64,000 nucleotides of DNA from Gnetum montanum. Taxonomy: Eukaryota > Streptophyta > Gnetopsida > Gnetales > Gnetaceae. Positions 23,144-36,151 of this stretch are shown here, in pieces; position 1 is the first letter of the stretch; each line of letters opens with the position of its first letter. Location: positions 68,121 to 132,120 of the forward strand of contig MNCI01026467.1 in assembly GCA_015680685.1 (NCBI GenBank), in the 5' to 3' direction. The notes under the pieces are model-generated. The model had not been told where the DNA came from. It was given only the letters and a program-made list of their open reading frames with translations, and made no database searches. The position numbers and the translations under genes are program-made.

Positions 23144-24610
23144 GAAATCCAAAGGATGGAAGGCTTAACAAGTGGGACCAAGGAGATGCAGGTGGATCCT
23201 CCCCATAGCAAGCAATAGCCATAGTAGTTCCTACATATCCCCAACACCGGGGTCCGTGGGCCCCAAGGCCAAGAAATGGTGCTTGCCCGTTAAGACTCCT
23301 ACCCAAGAGATCCCCCCAAGGCATGGGAAGCACATGGAAATCACACTGAACCTTCACAACATAAGATAGGCAGTGAGGTGAGTTATGGGGCGAACTGGGT
23401 GAAGAGAGAGAGAGAGACGAGAAAATGGAATTTCGATCATCGGTCACATGAAACCCCATGTGCAGTTGTGGTTAACTGACCTGGTAGATCCTGTCTTGAG
23501 GTCAGACCCAAAACCATCCACATACAGTGACATCATAGCAACAGATGAAGCCATGGCCATCCCCCAAGGAAGCAGGAATGCACCCACAGAGAACCACCAC
23601 TCCAACAATGTGAGAGGAAGGAAGTGAAACAGGATGAAGTTAGAGGGGACCAAGAAAGTCGCATAACTAGTGCTTGTAGCCCGTGAGAGGCAGTCTAAGG
23701 GGTGTGCTTTGAATTTTCACAATGATCCATTTTTCTTTTTGTTTTCGGGGGAACCACACCATGCAAAGATACATGCGTGTTTGCATGCATTTAACCAAAG
23801 GATGTGCTTTGAATCCTCATGTTTTTTTCTTTTCTTGTGTCTTTTTCTTCTCTTTTTTTTTGAATTTTTCAGTGAGGACCACACCCTGCAACGTCAAACT
23901 ACCTAGAAGCTTCCTTGGAGAGAAGAACTCAGAGTGGTAGGAAATCCATAAGGACATACCAGCAACCCAGGGAACAGAACAGAGTGACAAATACTGCATT
24001 CCCCTTGAAGTCACACCTAATTCAAACCATTGGATCATCCCTAAGTCTAGGAACTATATAAGTCACACATTAATTATTATGTTTTTAAGTGAAGGGATTA
24101 CATGTTTGCAATAGAAGGAAAACCATCAAGTGGGTGAATGGGTGGATGAAGTGAACTCACTGTCGATGTTATGAGCGGAAAATAGACGTAAAGTCCAAAG
24201 ACAACCATGTAAGAGCGGGAACCAGACAACTAGGTGGACTAGTGTACATTACCCATCACAAGAAAACCATCCATGCCAGACATCTGAAGATAATAAGACA
24301 ACATATTAGCCATTACGCAAAAAATGAAACACATACAAAGAAACGAAAAATAATTAAAGAAAGGAAAAAAAATGTATAAAGAATTTGCAAACATATGAAC
24401 GATGGTAAAAAACAAAAAGGTGTAAAAAAAAAATTTGCAAAACAGTGAGGGGTGTAGTGGAATGGATCAGTAGGGATGATGGTCTCCCCCACGACTGGGT
24501 GGAAAGGAGGAGACACAAAAAATGGAGCGAGGCTATCCTGGTGATGATGAGGTGGTTGCACTAGTTGAGTGGAGTTCACAGAAAGGTTTCAGTTATTGGT
24601 GGTTGACCAA
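23144..24610. other. Element A non-coding spacer between IN and third ORF
   Basis: Purine-rich on the plus strand, no domain recognised. Open stretches on both strands are short and low in complexity. AAAGGATGTGCTTTGAAT-like text occurs twice (about 23700 and 23800). Confidence 0.5.
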
Positions 24611-25660
24611 CTACATTTTTGTGGGGTCCTCAGGTTTGTGGATAAGCAAGGCCCCGAATGGAAAGGTTTTGGAGATAATGTAGGGTCCCTCCCACAGTGT
24701 TTGAAACTTGGTCGGTTGAGATACATGTGAGGGGTTCCAATATAACACCTTGTCTCCACATCTAAATGTGACCTTCCGAATCCTAAGATCATGTCGTTTT
24801 TTGTTATAGGCCTTGTGGATTTCATTTGAATACAGGGCCACTAATTGGTTCTCATCTAGCACACTTAAATTGATAAGTCATTCATGTTGTGCTAGTGGGA
24901 GGTCAAGGCCTAAGTCACTAGTAGTGGATAGTGTGCAGAGTTCAGCCTGAATTGAAAGTGTTGATAACTTTCTGTACACTAACTCATAGGGAGAGTATCC
25001 TACAAGGAGTTTCCAAGTGGAGCGATAGGCACATAGGGCATCATTAAGTTTGGTGCTTCAATCCCTCCTATATTTGTTGATGGTTTGGGTAAGGATCTTG
25101 GTGATCTCCCTATTGGTGACTTCGGTAGGTGATAGGGTGTTGTAAATTTATGGGTGGCCCCCAAGTGTTGCATGAGTTTCCGAAAAGTGAAACCCATGAA
25201 ATGAGTCCCATTATCATAAATGAGTGCATGTGGCACTCCAAACCTGTTAATGATTTGTTGTTGAAAAAATTGTGCAGCGGTGTTGCAAGAACAGTCGATG
25301 ACGGCTGCCGCTTCTTCCCACTTTGTGCAGTAGTCCACAACAATGATGATATATGCCTTTCCATTAGATAGGGGTGTGATGGGCCCCATGAAGTTGATGC
25401 CCCAAATGTCGAAGGGCTCCAGTGGCTGGATCCACTATTGAGGTCTCTCCAACCATGCTATCATCCCTCTGTCCCTCTAGCATTATTCGCTGGAGCAAAC
25501 AAACCATTTTGCATCCCTGAAGATGGTGGGCTAGTAATATCCTACAAGCAGGATCTTAATGGCGGTGCGGCATCCAGCATAGTGACCCCCACAGGGGCCC
25601 TCATGAGCATCTTGAAGAACGCACAATGTATTGTCATCAAGGACACACCATCAAACTAGG
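24611..25660 (-). pseudogene. Element A integrase
   Basis: Integrase inserts element DNA into the genome. From right to left: a zinc-binding H2C2 region (HEGPCGGH then, after stops, Cys residues, about 25640-25480); the catalytic core (MGPITPL, VVDYCTKWEEA, then YDNGTHFMG carrying the second Asp, 25389-25110); and a C-terminal segment (24862-24611) with KVLYWNPSHV and WEGPYII. The third catalytic residue (Glu) falls in a frameshifted part. Stops occur in the zinc finger and after the core, so the protein is not made whole. It follows RNase H directly. Confidence 0.8.
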
Positions 25661-27275
25661 TCATCTACGCATACCTTGTAAAAGTGGCCACTGATTTCCG
25701 TGAAACGCTTGGCCTTATGGAGAAACTGTTGTTTCTGTTGATGGTTCCACTCCTTTGGCAACTCTTGAGTGGTGAGGTAGGTGAGGATGCAGCTAAACCA
25801 AGGGGATTCCTTGGGTACTTGCAGATCAACTACGTCTATGAAGAGGAGTTCATCTGGAAATTGGTCGGATAAGGGCTCCTCCTCTTTTGCATCATCCCAC
25901 TGCAACCAAGACAAGCAGTCAGCAACCACATTCTTGGTCCCCTTCTGATCTACCATGGTGAGATCCAACTCCTAAAGAATCACTAGCCACCGGATGATGC
26001 AGGGGCTCACCATTAGTTTGTTCATCAGGAATCAGATAGCACGATGGTCAGTATGCACAAACACCTTGTATCCAAGCACATAGTGCTGAAATTTTTCCAA
26101 GGCAAACACCACCGCCATCAACTCCTTTTTGGTAGTGGTGTAGTTGAGCTGAGCACCCACAATGCTATGACTTGCACAGTGGATATAGTATGGATGTTTC
26201 TAATCTTCACATTATGTAATCATAGCTCCCAATGCATAATTAGATGCATCCATCATGATGTGGAAGGGCCTGGACTAATCAGGTGCTCGTAGAATTGGAG
26301 TTTCTATGAGTTTCTTTTTAAGCAATTGGAATGCAGATTTAGATTCCTTGGTCCAGATGAATGGAGCATCCTTCTTTGTAAGTTCTACCAACAGCTTGGC
26401 AATCTTCGAGAAGTTTTCAATGAATCTCCAGTAGTAACCAGTGTGGCCAAGGAATGACCGAACATATTTTATGATGCTTAGTTGGCAGGTGATTCCTTGG
26501 ATGATCCTGATCTTTTCAAGATCCACACTAATCCCTATCTTTGATGTGCGATGCCCCAACACAATACCTTCTTGGATCATCAAATGGCTTTTCTGACAAT
26601 TGAGCTGCAAATTAGTATCTACACACATTTTTAGAACCTTCTTAATATGGTCCAAACCTTGCTCAAATGTGGCCCCATAGGTAGAGAAGTCATCCATGAA
26701 GACTTCTAGACCATTGCCAATTTGTTACTGGAAGATGCTTAGGACAAGGCGTTGGAACGTAGCAGGTGCATTACATAGGCCAAAGGGCATCTTCTTGTAT
26801 GCGAAAGTCCCCCATGAACTTGTGAATGTTGTTTTGGCTTGGTCCTTGGGTGCTATTTGGATTTGGTTATAACCACTATAACCATCCAAAATGTTGTAAT
26901 AGCGGTGCCCTGCGACAACACTTGATCCACAAATGGGAGTGGAAAGTGATCCTTGAAGGTAGCCATGTTGAGCAACTAGAAGTCAATACAAACCCTCCAC
27001 TTGCCATCTTTCTTCAGCACGATAACGAGTGGGCTGACCCATTCGCTATCGACAATAGAATAGATGAACCCCACCTTTAGCAATTGTTCGATTTCATCCT
27101 TTATGACCTACTTTAGTTTGGGATTCAATCATCTTTGTGGCTATCGTCGTGGCTTCATGGAAGGATCAATATAGATCCAATGCTGGCAAACCCTGGGATC
27201 AACTCCAGTCAACTCAGTATATGACCATGCAAAAGTAGCAACCCATTTTTTTACCACCTTTAGCAATCTCTTCTT
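25651..27275 (-). pseudogene. Element A reverse transcriptase and RNase H
   Basis: RT copies the element RNA and RNase H removes the template. The RT fingers and palm run from about 27270; the catalytic motif MDDFSTYG (26697) and thumb/connection FLGHTGYYWRFIENFSKIA are clear. The FxDDFSxYG form is typical of Athila elements. RNase H (26290-25651) shows MMDASNYALGAM, YTTTKKELMAVVFAL and VVADCLSW in order. The RT amino half lies in several short frames with stops. Confidence 0.85.
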
Positions 27276-28279
27276 CTATTCAGGAGCAAGGGTGGCATTG
27301 ATAATTACCAGCTTTCCATTTTGCAAAAATGCATATTCCAAGTGAGCTGGTAAAGACTTTAGCTCCAAGGGCTCTTGTTTGAAGCTCTCATGGATTTGTA
27401 GCTTCCCCCAGTCATCTTGGTCATCAACAATGGAGACCTGTTGATGAACCTCTTCCATTTCATCCATGCTTTCAACATAGGCTTGCACAAGTCCCTCAGA
27501 TAGTTCCATGCACAATGCGCTGCTAGTAGGATTAGCTGTCAGCCACTGGGTGCCCTCTTGGTTAGTGACTGCTACGTACAGGCACTGTTGAATAGGTGAT
27601 TCCTCGGTACACCAACTGCATGCTTGAATGGATATCTACTTAGCAGATCATAACTACTGCACCCTGAGTCACTATACGCGATGCATGGAATGCGCTTCTT
27701 CTCAATCTTCCTGAAAGGATTTTCCTTTAAAATTTCAAGGGACAAATCTCAAAGTCCTAGTCATGCATCCACCATGCTTAGCTAGGCCCTTCCCATGATG
27801 ATTGGGAAGTTTCCCTTGCAGTTCTCCACATGGATGACCAGGAAATCAGGAGGATAGGACCACCCACAAATGGTGGTCACAATGTCCTCCACCAATCCTA
27901 AGGAAACAATGATGGACTGGTTTGCTAACTCGAGCCGAATGTTGTTCTTCTTTAGCGGGGGCAAGTTCCAGTTCTTGTACATATCATGAGAGATCAAATT
28001 GATCCTTGACCCTGAGTCTAGAAGAGCTTTGCATGGCTCATTCCCTGCCACATGAAGATAGATGAGGGGGCTTCCCAGATCAGTTAATTTTTGGGGAAGA
28101 TGACCTGCCTTGATCCAGTCGGTCATGGCATGTGTGAGCATGACCGTCTGGATGTTGGAGTGTGGTTGGCTTGAAGGTTTCTCGGGCGATGAAATAGTGG
28201 AGATGGTTGAAGGTTCAGAGGCACTGGCCACAGGTGTATGTGAGGGTATATTTAGATTATTGGGCTGGAAAAAGGGCAC
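27276..28279 (-). pseudogene. Element A protease and linker
   Basis: A retropepsin domain lies at 28279-27782: LLDSGSRINLIS holds the catalytic Asp-Ser-Gly and IIMGRA is the second conserved loop. A linker to RT follows (27515-27276) with ELKSLPAHLEYAFLQNGKL, a signature placed just before RT in Athila/Tat polyproteins. Stops separate the two parts. Confidence 0.85.
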
Positions 28280-28329
28280 TTTCGTGGCTAGGGCTCCAGT
28301 CCACTCAGCTGAGGTGTCGATTGTAAGTT

Positions 28330-30594
28330 AATAGCCCTCGTAGCATTTCGTTGTTGTGGCTATGATGGTATTTCTCCCTGCATTGGTGGAGCAGGTGGCA
28401 ACTGAGTGGAATGTTGTGGAGGAGTCGCACGAGAAGGTGATGAAGGATAGAAGAGATGTGGGCTCTTCCCCCTGGGTGATGGAGATTGGGGTCAGAAATA
28501 CTCTAGGGGTGGTAATGACTTTGAAAGGTTGCATGACTGGAAGAGTCCTGTGGAGAGACCGGTTGCTGAACGTAGTACCCATAGGGATCTGGCTGTTTAT
28601 AAGGGTACTTCTACCTTGGAGGTAGCATCCCCCATGCTTGTGGGTGCTACCACTGGTGGAAGTATTCGTACGGCTACGGTGGTGCTCCACTTGGATAGTA
28701 TCCCTGCTGTTGCTAGTGGAACCGCCTGGAATTACCTTGTGGGTAAGGCAACCTTCAAGGTTTTTGCCGCTGCACCAAGTGAGGGTTCAATGTGTACACC
28801 CCAGACTCTTAAATATGTGACACCATAGGACAAAATCCCTTGGGATGTTCATATTGGCATATGCCACATTCGTCATCCTCCTCAGTGTCAGAGTCTACAA
28901 CCTACTCTGCTACAGCAACTTTGCCCTTACCCTTATGTTGGGCATGTTCAGCTTCCTTCTTCCTGCACCGATCACAGTCATTACCTTGTTCTTTGGACTC
29001 TTCTGCAATTTTTAGCACACTTTGAAATCTTTCATCCAAAGATTCCCATATCCTATCAACCTTTTCCAAAATTTCAGATTCAAACTTTTGTAATGGCAAG
29101 GTTTTTTGGTTCACCACTGCTTCCAATGGTGATTTTCCCTCCTCATCACAAAATCAGACCTTCCTTTTTCTGAGGGAAGAATTCCAGTTGAATTCTTCTA
29201 CACTCTCCTTTTTTCTAAGTTCCCCTTCCTCTTTGGCCACCTGTTCAATGAGGTGCTACAATTGATGGGCCCTTAGCTCTGACAGTCATCCTTGGGCGTA
29301 CACGCCAAGGGACTTTCACATTTCAAAACAGAGCCCATCAATGATGTGGTGAAGCTATGCCCACTGAGAGTAACCATGACTAGGGCATTGATGCAACAAT
29401 GAGTAGTACCTACTCATGGCGGCATCCAAGGGTTCATGATTCCCTTGCTTCCAACCTTACATCTACCATCTCAGATTCGCCACTCTAGAGTACGTTTGAT
29501 ACTTGTCATTGAAAATTTCAAGCATTGTACTCCACCTTTTGATTGATTTTGGCTCTAAGGACTGGTACCAACTTTTAGCTTCTTTGATGAGTGTGCGAGG
29601 AAATAGCTTCAGCTTCTGCCAATCATTGTCAATGTTCTACAGGGTGCAAGCATCATGGAACGCCTGCAGGTGAGTCTGCGGATCATAGTTGTATCCCCCT
29701 TCAAATCTAGGGATGGTGTTCATATCAACACACTTGATCTGGCTATCCTTCACGTGTCTACTGGGGATTTAAACTACCTCGGCAATCTAGAGCATACTCC
29801 AAGTAGCCAACAATGGCTCATCTAAATCATAGTCTTACTGAGGACCATGATGTCTGTGATGATTCTGGTGGCCCCTCCTTTTATGACGGTGAGGCTCACG
29901 TGATTGGTCGCATGTTTCCTCACGTTGTCCCTTACAAACCTTTTTACCACCATCCTTTCACTCCTTTCTACCCTGGTTACGATCAGAGCCTAAGCTAGAT
30001 GAAGGTATAGGAGAGCGAGAGGATGGAGAAGAAGGAGAGGTATCACCACCGATTCGATGTCGATCTCCCCCTCTACCCTAATGACGGCCTCGATCATCTT
30101 GCCCGGCCTTGCTACATGACCCTCCATCCCCTTGAGGATCTTGGTCACTTAGAGGCTTGTTTTGAATGATGGACTGGAGAATCTGCTGCCCCAGGGGAAG
30201 TATGGTCAAATAGGTATCATGAAAGATGAGATCCCCATTTTCTTGCAGCCCTTGCAAGAATAAGGGGTTACTGAATTTTTTCCCCTTCAAGTATTCATAT
30301 CTTTCTACCTGCTACAAGTCTCATGCTCATTGAGCCTCAGTGGGATGATAGTCCTGGTAGTCATGGTCCTCCATGATCTTGGATGCCTAGTCTGCCAAGA
30401 TTATGATACAACATCACAGGAGCTGATCGGTCGGGTGGTAGCACGATGTTACCCTCCATGTTCTGCCATCACAGATACTCATCTTGATGCAGGATGAATG
30501 TGAAATTAGGGACATATTCATTGAGATGCTTGTATACCACCCAACATTCTTGTGGCACCAGTGGGGTGGATACCTCTCTCCTGTGAGAAGACAT
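28330..30594 (-). pseudogene. Element A Gag
   Basis: ATG at 30594 opens MSSHRREVSTPLVPQECW, about 165 bases inside the 5' LTR, a normal leader length. The capsid-like core is near 29700-29400 (LFPRTLIKEAKSWYQSLEP, then YYSLLHQCP). A charged segment at 29126-28902 has CDRCRKKEAEH, a possible remnant metal-binding patch. The C-terminal part (to 28330) is Gly/Pro/Tyr-rich. Many stops and shifts break the frame. Confidence 0.75.
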
Positions 30595-30740
30595 ATTGGA
30601 TGTTAGATGGTCCATGTAATCGATGTACCTTACTACTTACTTTAATCCACCTAATATGCGTAAATGTTCCTATCCTAGGTCCATTCCAATGAATTGAATG
30701 ATAATTTCACTAAGGTTAGATGACACATGTAAGACTAATA

Positions 30741-30759
30741 GTCCTCGGCAACAGCACCA
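30741..30759 (-). other. Element A primer-binding site
   Basis: TGGTGCTGTTGCCGAGGAC starts one base inside the 5' LTR. It differs by a few transitions from TGGCGCCGTTGCCGGGGA, the aspartate-tRNA-type site of Athila-like elements. Confidence 0.8.
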
Positions 30760-30760
30760 A

Positions 30761-31630
30761 TGATGAGCGGCTAGGTACCCCTATCACGGGCGTTCACACG
30801 TGACTCGGTCGAAATCTGTAGACTGTAAGCACTTAACATACACCATACTCTAACCAGTGAAACCTTGGGTTAGAACAGTCGTTGCCTTCCTAATCTCACT
30901 TGTGATGTTCTGTTTGCGATGGTTAAGTGAGATTAAGGCTAATGATTTTTATAGCTTTTTACTTATCTTTTCGCGGCTAATTAAGGTATGAAAAGTAAGG
31001 AATAAACTATTATCTAATCTATAATTATCCTAGCTTGTACTCTAACTATTCCTAGCATAAGTATCTAATCCCATCTTCCAAGAACGTTCTAAGCATCTCC
31101 TAACACTTCTAGGTTACCAGACGTTAAGTGTCACTGGGTTTACCAAGTGTTTGATTTACGTTCGAGATGGTCGTACTTATGGCCTTTACGAACTATGAAT
31201 GAGCAATAGCGATTGAGATAACAATAATAGAAACTTAAGTAATTAACAAAGAATAAAAATATTAAACTACTGAATGCATAAAATAGCTAAGTCCAAATGC
31301 TGCAAGGAATGCTTAAATAGTTCATCTTTATTTCCATCACGCCAATGGGCTCGAATACATCAACACTCGAATAAAGAGCCGATCACTTTTCTTACACCTG
31401 CTACGGGCACTTGGAAAATATTCTCTCCTGGGGGAACAAACTGCAAGAGCTTCACTACAACTAACTGAAAGGTACCTAAATGAGGTGGAAGGCCATTTTA
31501 TTTATAGGCCAAAATAGGCTCTGCATAAACGGGGCCACGTCGACGCATGGAAGGCTACGTCAATGGGGCCGCGTCGACGTGGCCACGTATACGCGGCCTA
31601 GTCGATGCATCGACTAATGACACTTCATCA
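30761..31630 (-). repeat. Element A 5' LTR
   Basis: 870 bases, same ends as 9140-10051, followed by the second CACAT TSD. TATA-like ATAAATAAAATGGCC on the minus strand near 31500 matches the position in the 3' LTR. Confidence 0.9.
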
Positions 31631-31635
31631 CACAT

Positions 31636-32070
31636 TATGAGGAGTTACAATTATTTATGGTACCCCTCGAGAATGGGTTTAACCTATGCCATTTAAGGTT
31701 GGGTTTAGAGGTCATGCCAGTATAGAGTTTTGAAGCCTAAATTGGCAAGTAATGGTAGTTGGATGAAGCAAGATAAGAAGGGACTAATCACTCCTTTGAC
31801 TGGATAGCCTAACCATGGTGGTAGTGCCAAATTTCCTCTCAGGCTTAAGTGGTATGGGAAGATAACCTAGAGGGTGTTACAGTGTACCATTTTCATTAAT
31901 CAAAGTTTTTCCTCCATTTTTCCTTCCTATTAAATTTAGTGCATCAATAATTTACCAAATTATTCATTTATCATGTTATTTCATGATATTTCCATTATAA
32001 CACTCACAAGTCTGATGAATTAAGAAATGAATGATTGTGTTTTAATGACATTTGGGAATAAGATGTTACA
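31636..32070 (+). repeat. Element D 5' LTR, right fragment
   Basis: TATGAGGAGTTACAATTATTTATGG onward aligns base for base with 59795-60228, ending GATGTTACA versus GATGTCACA. With 9067-9139 it totals 508 bases, the same as the right LTR core. Confidence 0.88.
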
Positions 32071-32071
32071 T

Positions 32072-32090
32072 TTGGTATTGGAGAAAATGA
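32072..32090 (+). other. Element D primer-binding site
   Basis: TTGGTATTGGAGAAAATG directly follows the LTR and resembles TGGTATCAGAGC, the initiator-methionine tRNA site common in plant chromoviruses, with a few changes. Confidence 0.65.
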
Positions 32091-32204
32091 CAATTCAAAA
32101 GCCAAAGTGGAAGAAAATGCTATTTTATTATTATTATTATAAATAAGAAGTACATCGAAGTGGAATACATGTAGTAAAAAAGAAAATAGAATAGAAAAGA
32201 AGAT

Positions 32205-33559
32205 TGTACCGTCTGAAATCGTCGGTCTCCGGCTGGAAGGAAACAGAGACCGTGGAATCACCGGACACGCACAGAAGACCCCACCTTCACCTGAGGGTGA
32301 GCTGGAATGAACGAAGGTAGAGTACCTTGGATGGTCCACACGCAGAACAGGCAAAGATTTCCCCGAACGTACACTGAAGTGCTATACGCTAGGTTATACG
32401 TAAACGGCGTAACAGGCGTAAATCAGAGCGTAAAAAGCGTAAATGATGTGAATAGAGCATAGACCTAAACAAGCGTAAACAGAATACATGCAATAATTAA
32501 TGTAAACTATAAAAAATTTTAGGAAGAAAATGTAACAATGGCATTTCAGAATGAGAGTAAAATGCACCAGTCTAACGCAGTTGTGACTTGGACACAAGGC
32601 GGATGAAAAGCCTCGGTGAATGCAAGAATGACTATGGGCTGGTTCACACTGTAGGCACAGCGTAGAGGCTGTATGCTCAGCGTACAGGATTATCCAACGT
32701 ATAAGGTTCTCTGCTCTGTTTCTCGACGTCTCTGCTCTCCGGTTTTCTTTTGAATTTTCCAATCGACCTGGTTCTAGTGGAAAATTGGGGGTTTTATACA
32801 GGTTTTGACGTTAGACTCGGGTTGGGTGACACGTGGCGCATTGACCGGGTGCAAAAGGGTGAAATTTACAAGTGTACAACATGTTACATCTGCTAGGTGT
32901 ATACACTGGGCATATACGCTGTATCAGGCGGGCGTAGACTCTGGGCGTATACGCTGGGAGTATATGCTGTGTGTGCTGGGCGTACACGCTGGGCATATAC
33001 ACTGTGTGTGCCGGGCATACACGCTGGGCGTATACGCTGTATGTGCTGGGTGTACATGCTGGGCATATACGCTGTGTGTGCTAGGTGTACACGTTGGGCA
33101 TATATGCTGTGTGTGCTGGGCGTATACGCTGTGGATGTTGGGCGTATACGCTGATGGTTGCTGCCTTGTGCCAAATCTTGCTCTGCAATGCTACTTCCAT
33201 GTCGTCTTTGAGGATTTCATGCTGGGCGTATACATCGGTTGTACCTGTTAGGTGTACATGTGAGGCGTGTACGTTGGGCGTCTACACTGGGCATCTACGC
33301 TGGATGTATACGCTGAGAATGTCGGGTGTATATGCTGGGCATATACGCTGTGGATGTGAACTTGAGCATATACGCTGGGCGAATATGCTGAGACTGTAAA
33401 CTTGGGCATATACACTGAGAACGCATACTTAGTGAAATTAAATATCTGATCTCCGAAGTTGCCATGTTTGATACCAGATGTAGTCGTGGTCGTTTGCGGG
33501 TCGCAAGGACTTGCTTCTTGTCGGAGAAGTACTAAGCTCAAAATTTTATGGTGTTTCAT
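32205..33559 (-). repeat. Element C 3' LTR
   Basis: On the minus strand it starts TGAAACACCATAAAATTTTGAGC and ends GACGATTTCAGACGGTACA. TATA-like CTGTATAAAACCCCC lies at about 32802-32788 (minus). GCGTAAA units occupy 32385-32480 and the GCGTATACGC array 32890-33420. Confidence 0.9.
32890..33420 (-). repeat. GCGTATACGCT tandem array in element C 3' LTR
   Basis: About twenty units of GGGCGTATACGCTGTGTGTGCT type, each carrying the self-complementary core AGCGTATACGCT or a one-base variant (GGGCATATACGCTG). The 5' LTR array (49440-49850) has fewer units, so copy number changed after or during insertion. Upstream of the TATA box in element sense. Confidence 0.85.
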
Positions 33560-33580
33560 TGGCCCCTCTTTGTTGACGCT
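33560..33580 (-). other. Element C polypurine tract
   Basis: GCGTCAACAAAGAGGGGCCAA on the minus strand directly before the 3' LTR, identical to element B's tract. Confidence 0.85.
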
Positions 33581-34960
33581 TGGAGGAATCAACCTGAGAA
33601 GCGTTGACAAAGAAGTGCAAAACATCACAAGCAACTTGATAGAGACTTTGTCTGTTGCCACTTGACTAGACGTCATCGCACCATGTTCAGTAGTACATGG
33701 GATTGAGAGACGTAAAATTTGTATCTGGATGGGGAAATGGAGATTGTGGGTATTGGGAACTGACCAAGAGATTGTACTTGGTAAAGGGGATGCTCTTGTG
33801 TGTGTCATGCTAATCCTTGTCAATAGCCATTATTTATGTGACTCGAAATCCAGACATGCAATGTGCGCCCTTTGGCGGAACAAGACTCTTGTTGGCAAGG
33901 AGCCATGTAATGATGTGTTGCATTCTTTGGAGGAACAGGGCCCTTGTTTAGTGTTTAGAGGGAGCTTGGCGGAGAGCTAAAGCCATGCAACTAAATGTTT
34001 CTTGATTGTTTTTTGACATGAGTACTTGGTTCCAAGACAACTGCCTTCCCGCCTAGGGCTTATATGGGAAGTGCCAAGGTTCTTCATCCATTTTTTTTTG
34101 TTTTTTTTGGAAGAAGCTTTTTTTTGATCTTGTACTCATGCTCAAGTGCTATGTCGTGTGTTGCAACTGCTTCAAAGTATTACAGTGCATAATAGCGTGT
34201 TCAAGGTTTTTGAATGTACCGGGTGTATCAGAGGTGTGGCTGAGTAGAGTGTGTCGGTGAATAAATAGGAAATGTATTGGGGAATGGGGATGTACTAATG
34301 AGTGGTTTGACTTAGTCTTGCCATGTGTGCTATGAACATTGTCCCATCTTGCTGCTTATGATGAAGTGCATTCTTGTACGAACACCTCTGAGTGTCATCC
34401 TACAAACATAACTTAAAGGAGACAAGAAAACCATGAGTGAATAAGCGAGCTTAGACTTAAACAGCAACTGATGGAGCAAGGCACTGGAAGAGATTTCAGG
34501 CACTGTATGTAAATGGCAGCAATGTTGGTAAGATCATCTGATGATGGGCGATGCAGTGATTCTGATGACTGAATGTGGCCGCGGATTGAAGAACCAGAGA
34601 TGAACTTGCTAGTTTATAGTTATAGCGGACTATCATGGGTTAGCTTTATGTCATAACCCATTGAACATTGCCCATTTAGCGTCATGGTAGACGTTGCATT
34701 GCCCGTTTCTAGTCTTAGCGGACTGTGAAGAGGCGAACTAGTTTATAGTCTTAGCGGACTCTGGCGAGTGCAACTGTACTAGTTTACTGTCATACCAGAC
34801 GGGTGCTAGCTTATCATCATTACAGACACTATGTGATATCAATTTATCATCATGATGCCGGGATGAGCTGTGGTATCAGTTTTAAGTCATAATCTAGGAC
34901 TGTTTTGTGGTATCAATTTATAGTCGTGACCCCAGGACTCGCACGTACCTGAGCTTGTAC
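33581..34960 (-). other. Element C 3' non-coding region with repeats
   Basis: No coding frame recognised. 34600-34940 holds inverted copies of the CTATAAACTAG and GACTTAAAACTGATACC units also present in element B at 18960-19290. The conserved 52-nt block (34399-34348) lies here too. Confidence 0.65.
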
Positions 34961-36082
34961 TCAAATGTAGAACAATTTCAGGAATAAGTGATTGGTTGGA
35001 TTTGCAAGCTCATTCCCTTCCATATCAGCTAACTTAAATGCTCTGTTGTCATATGCTTTGGTGACCAAGTAAGGCCCTTCCCAGTTGGCTGAGAATTTAT
35101 CCGGGTGTTCCCAAATGGCCTTGAGTACAAGATCGCCTTCTTTGATGGGGCGCTTATGAATGTCATGCTGATGTCGTTGCCGTTGTTGTTTTTGGTACCA
35201 CTTGATCTGATCGAGTGCACATATGCACTCCTCTTCCACCGAGTCTAGGTCAATGATGCGCAGGTCATTGTTTTGCCCGTTGTCAAGGAATCCGGAAAGT
35301 GTGATCCTTAAAGATGGTACCTATAATTCCAAAGGTAAAACAGCTTCTGAACCGTAAACAAGACTATATGGTGTTTTACCTATTGAAGTTCAATGCGTAG
35401 TACGGTATGCCCACAATGCGTATACCAATTGTTCATGTCATCTTCTCTTGCTTTGGGTAAGCATCTTTTTAAGTATTGTAATAATTGTTTTGTTTGTTGC
35501 CTCTACTTGCCCATTGCTCTGAGGATAGTAAGGGGATGAAAACAAGTGTTTGATCCCAAGACTGTCACAAAAGGTTTTGGTCTCGGCACTGCTAAATTGT
35601 GGCCCATTGTCAGTGATGATTGTCATGGGAACGCCAAAATGGGTTACAATGTTTTCGAAACTGAAGTTGCACACGTGTTTAGATGTAGTTTTTCGAAGGG
35701 GAGAAGCTTCTACCCACTTCATGAAATATTCCGTTGCGGTTATGATGAAACTATGCCCCACAGAAGATGAGGGTGTTATTGGGCCGATAAGGTCCAACCC
35801 CCACTTTTGAAAGGGCCATGTGATTTGCACCGTATGCAACTCATTTGGTGAGACATGGATTAGATTGCTATGTTTTTGACAGATACTGCATGTTTTAGCC
35901 TTTGAAAGACAGTCGTATTCCATGTGTGGCCAATAATAGACTAAGCATCTGATCTTTGTTTCCATTGCTTTTGGTGCTATATGTCCTCTGCATAGTCCGT
36001 CGTGTACTTGTTTGACGATGGTTTGGGCATCGGTACTACTAACGCATGTTAGCAATATGCCTTCGTAGGACCGACGACACAA
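34961..36082 (-). pseudogene. Element C integrase
   Basis: The zinc-binding domain shows HDGLCRGH followed by CSICQKH. The core carries all three catalytic acidic residues: Asp in WGLDLIGP, Asp in TDNGPQFSS and Glu in SNGQVEATNK (36082-35438). The C-terminal part (35239-34961) has DLVLKAIWEHPDKF and WEGPYLVTKAY, the GPY/F motif that binds DNA. One frame break near 35435-35240 separates core and C-terminus. This is the best preserved enzyme domain in the window. It follows the RNase H domains as in all Ty3/gypsy elements. Confidence 0.88.
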
Positions 36083-36151
36083 CGTATCTCCTACCAGGGT
36101 ATACTGCTTAGAACGTTTTCATACTGCATCCTTTTGTGCATTTGTTAGATG

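Larger units (their letters stand above)
9140..31630 (-). mobile_element. Element A: Athila-like LTR retrotransposon inserted in D's LTR
   Basis: LTRs at 30761-31630 (5') and 9140-10051 (3') both run TGATGAGCGG to CTTCATCA on the plus strand and are flanked by a perfect CACAT TSD (9135-9139 and 31631-31635). Minus-strand order is PBS, gag, PR, RT, RNase H, IN, a long third ORF, PPT and 3' LTR. The RT motif MDDFSTYG, the aspartate-tRNA-like PBS and an extra ORF between pol and the 3' LTR all point to the Athila lineage. The element spans 22.5 kb because B (9.4 kb) interrupts it; its own length is about 13 kb. Numerous stops and frameshifts make it non-functional. Confidence 0.9.

Noticed and set aside
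25129-25371. Plus-strand frames over A's integrase, RT and protease
   Set aside because: Shadows of minus-strand domains with clear family motifs.
32805-33399. Long open frames rich in Tyr, Val, Cys and Gly in both LTRs of C (also 49267-49827)
   Set aside because: They are translations of the GCGTATACGCT tandem array; unit length keeps frames open by chance and the text changes with unit number.
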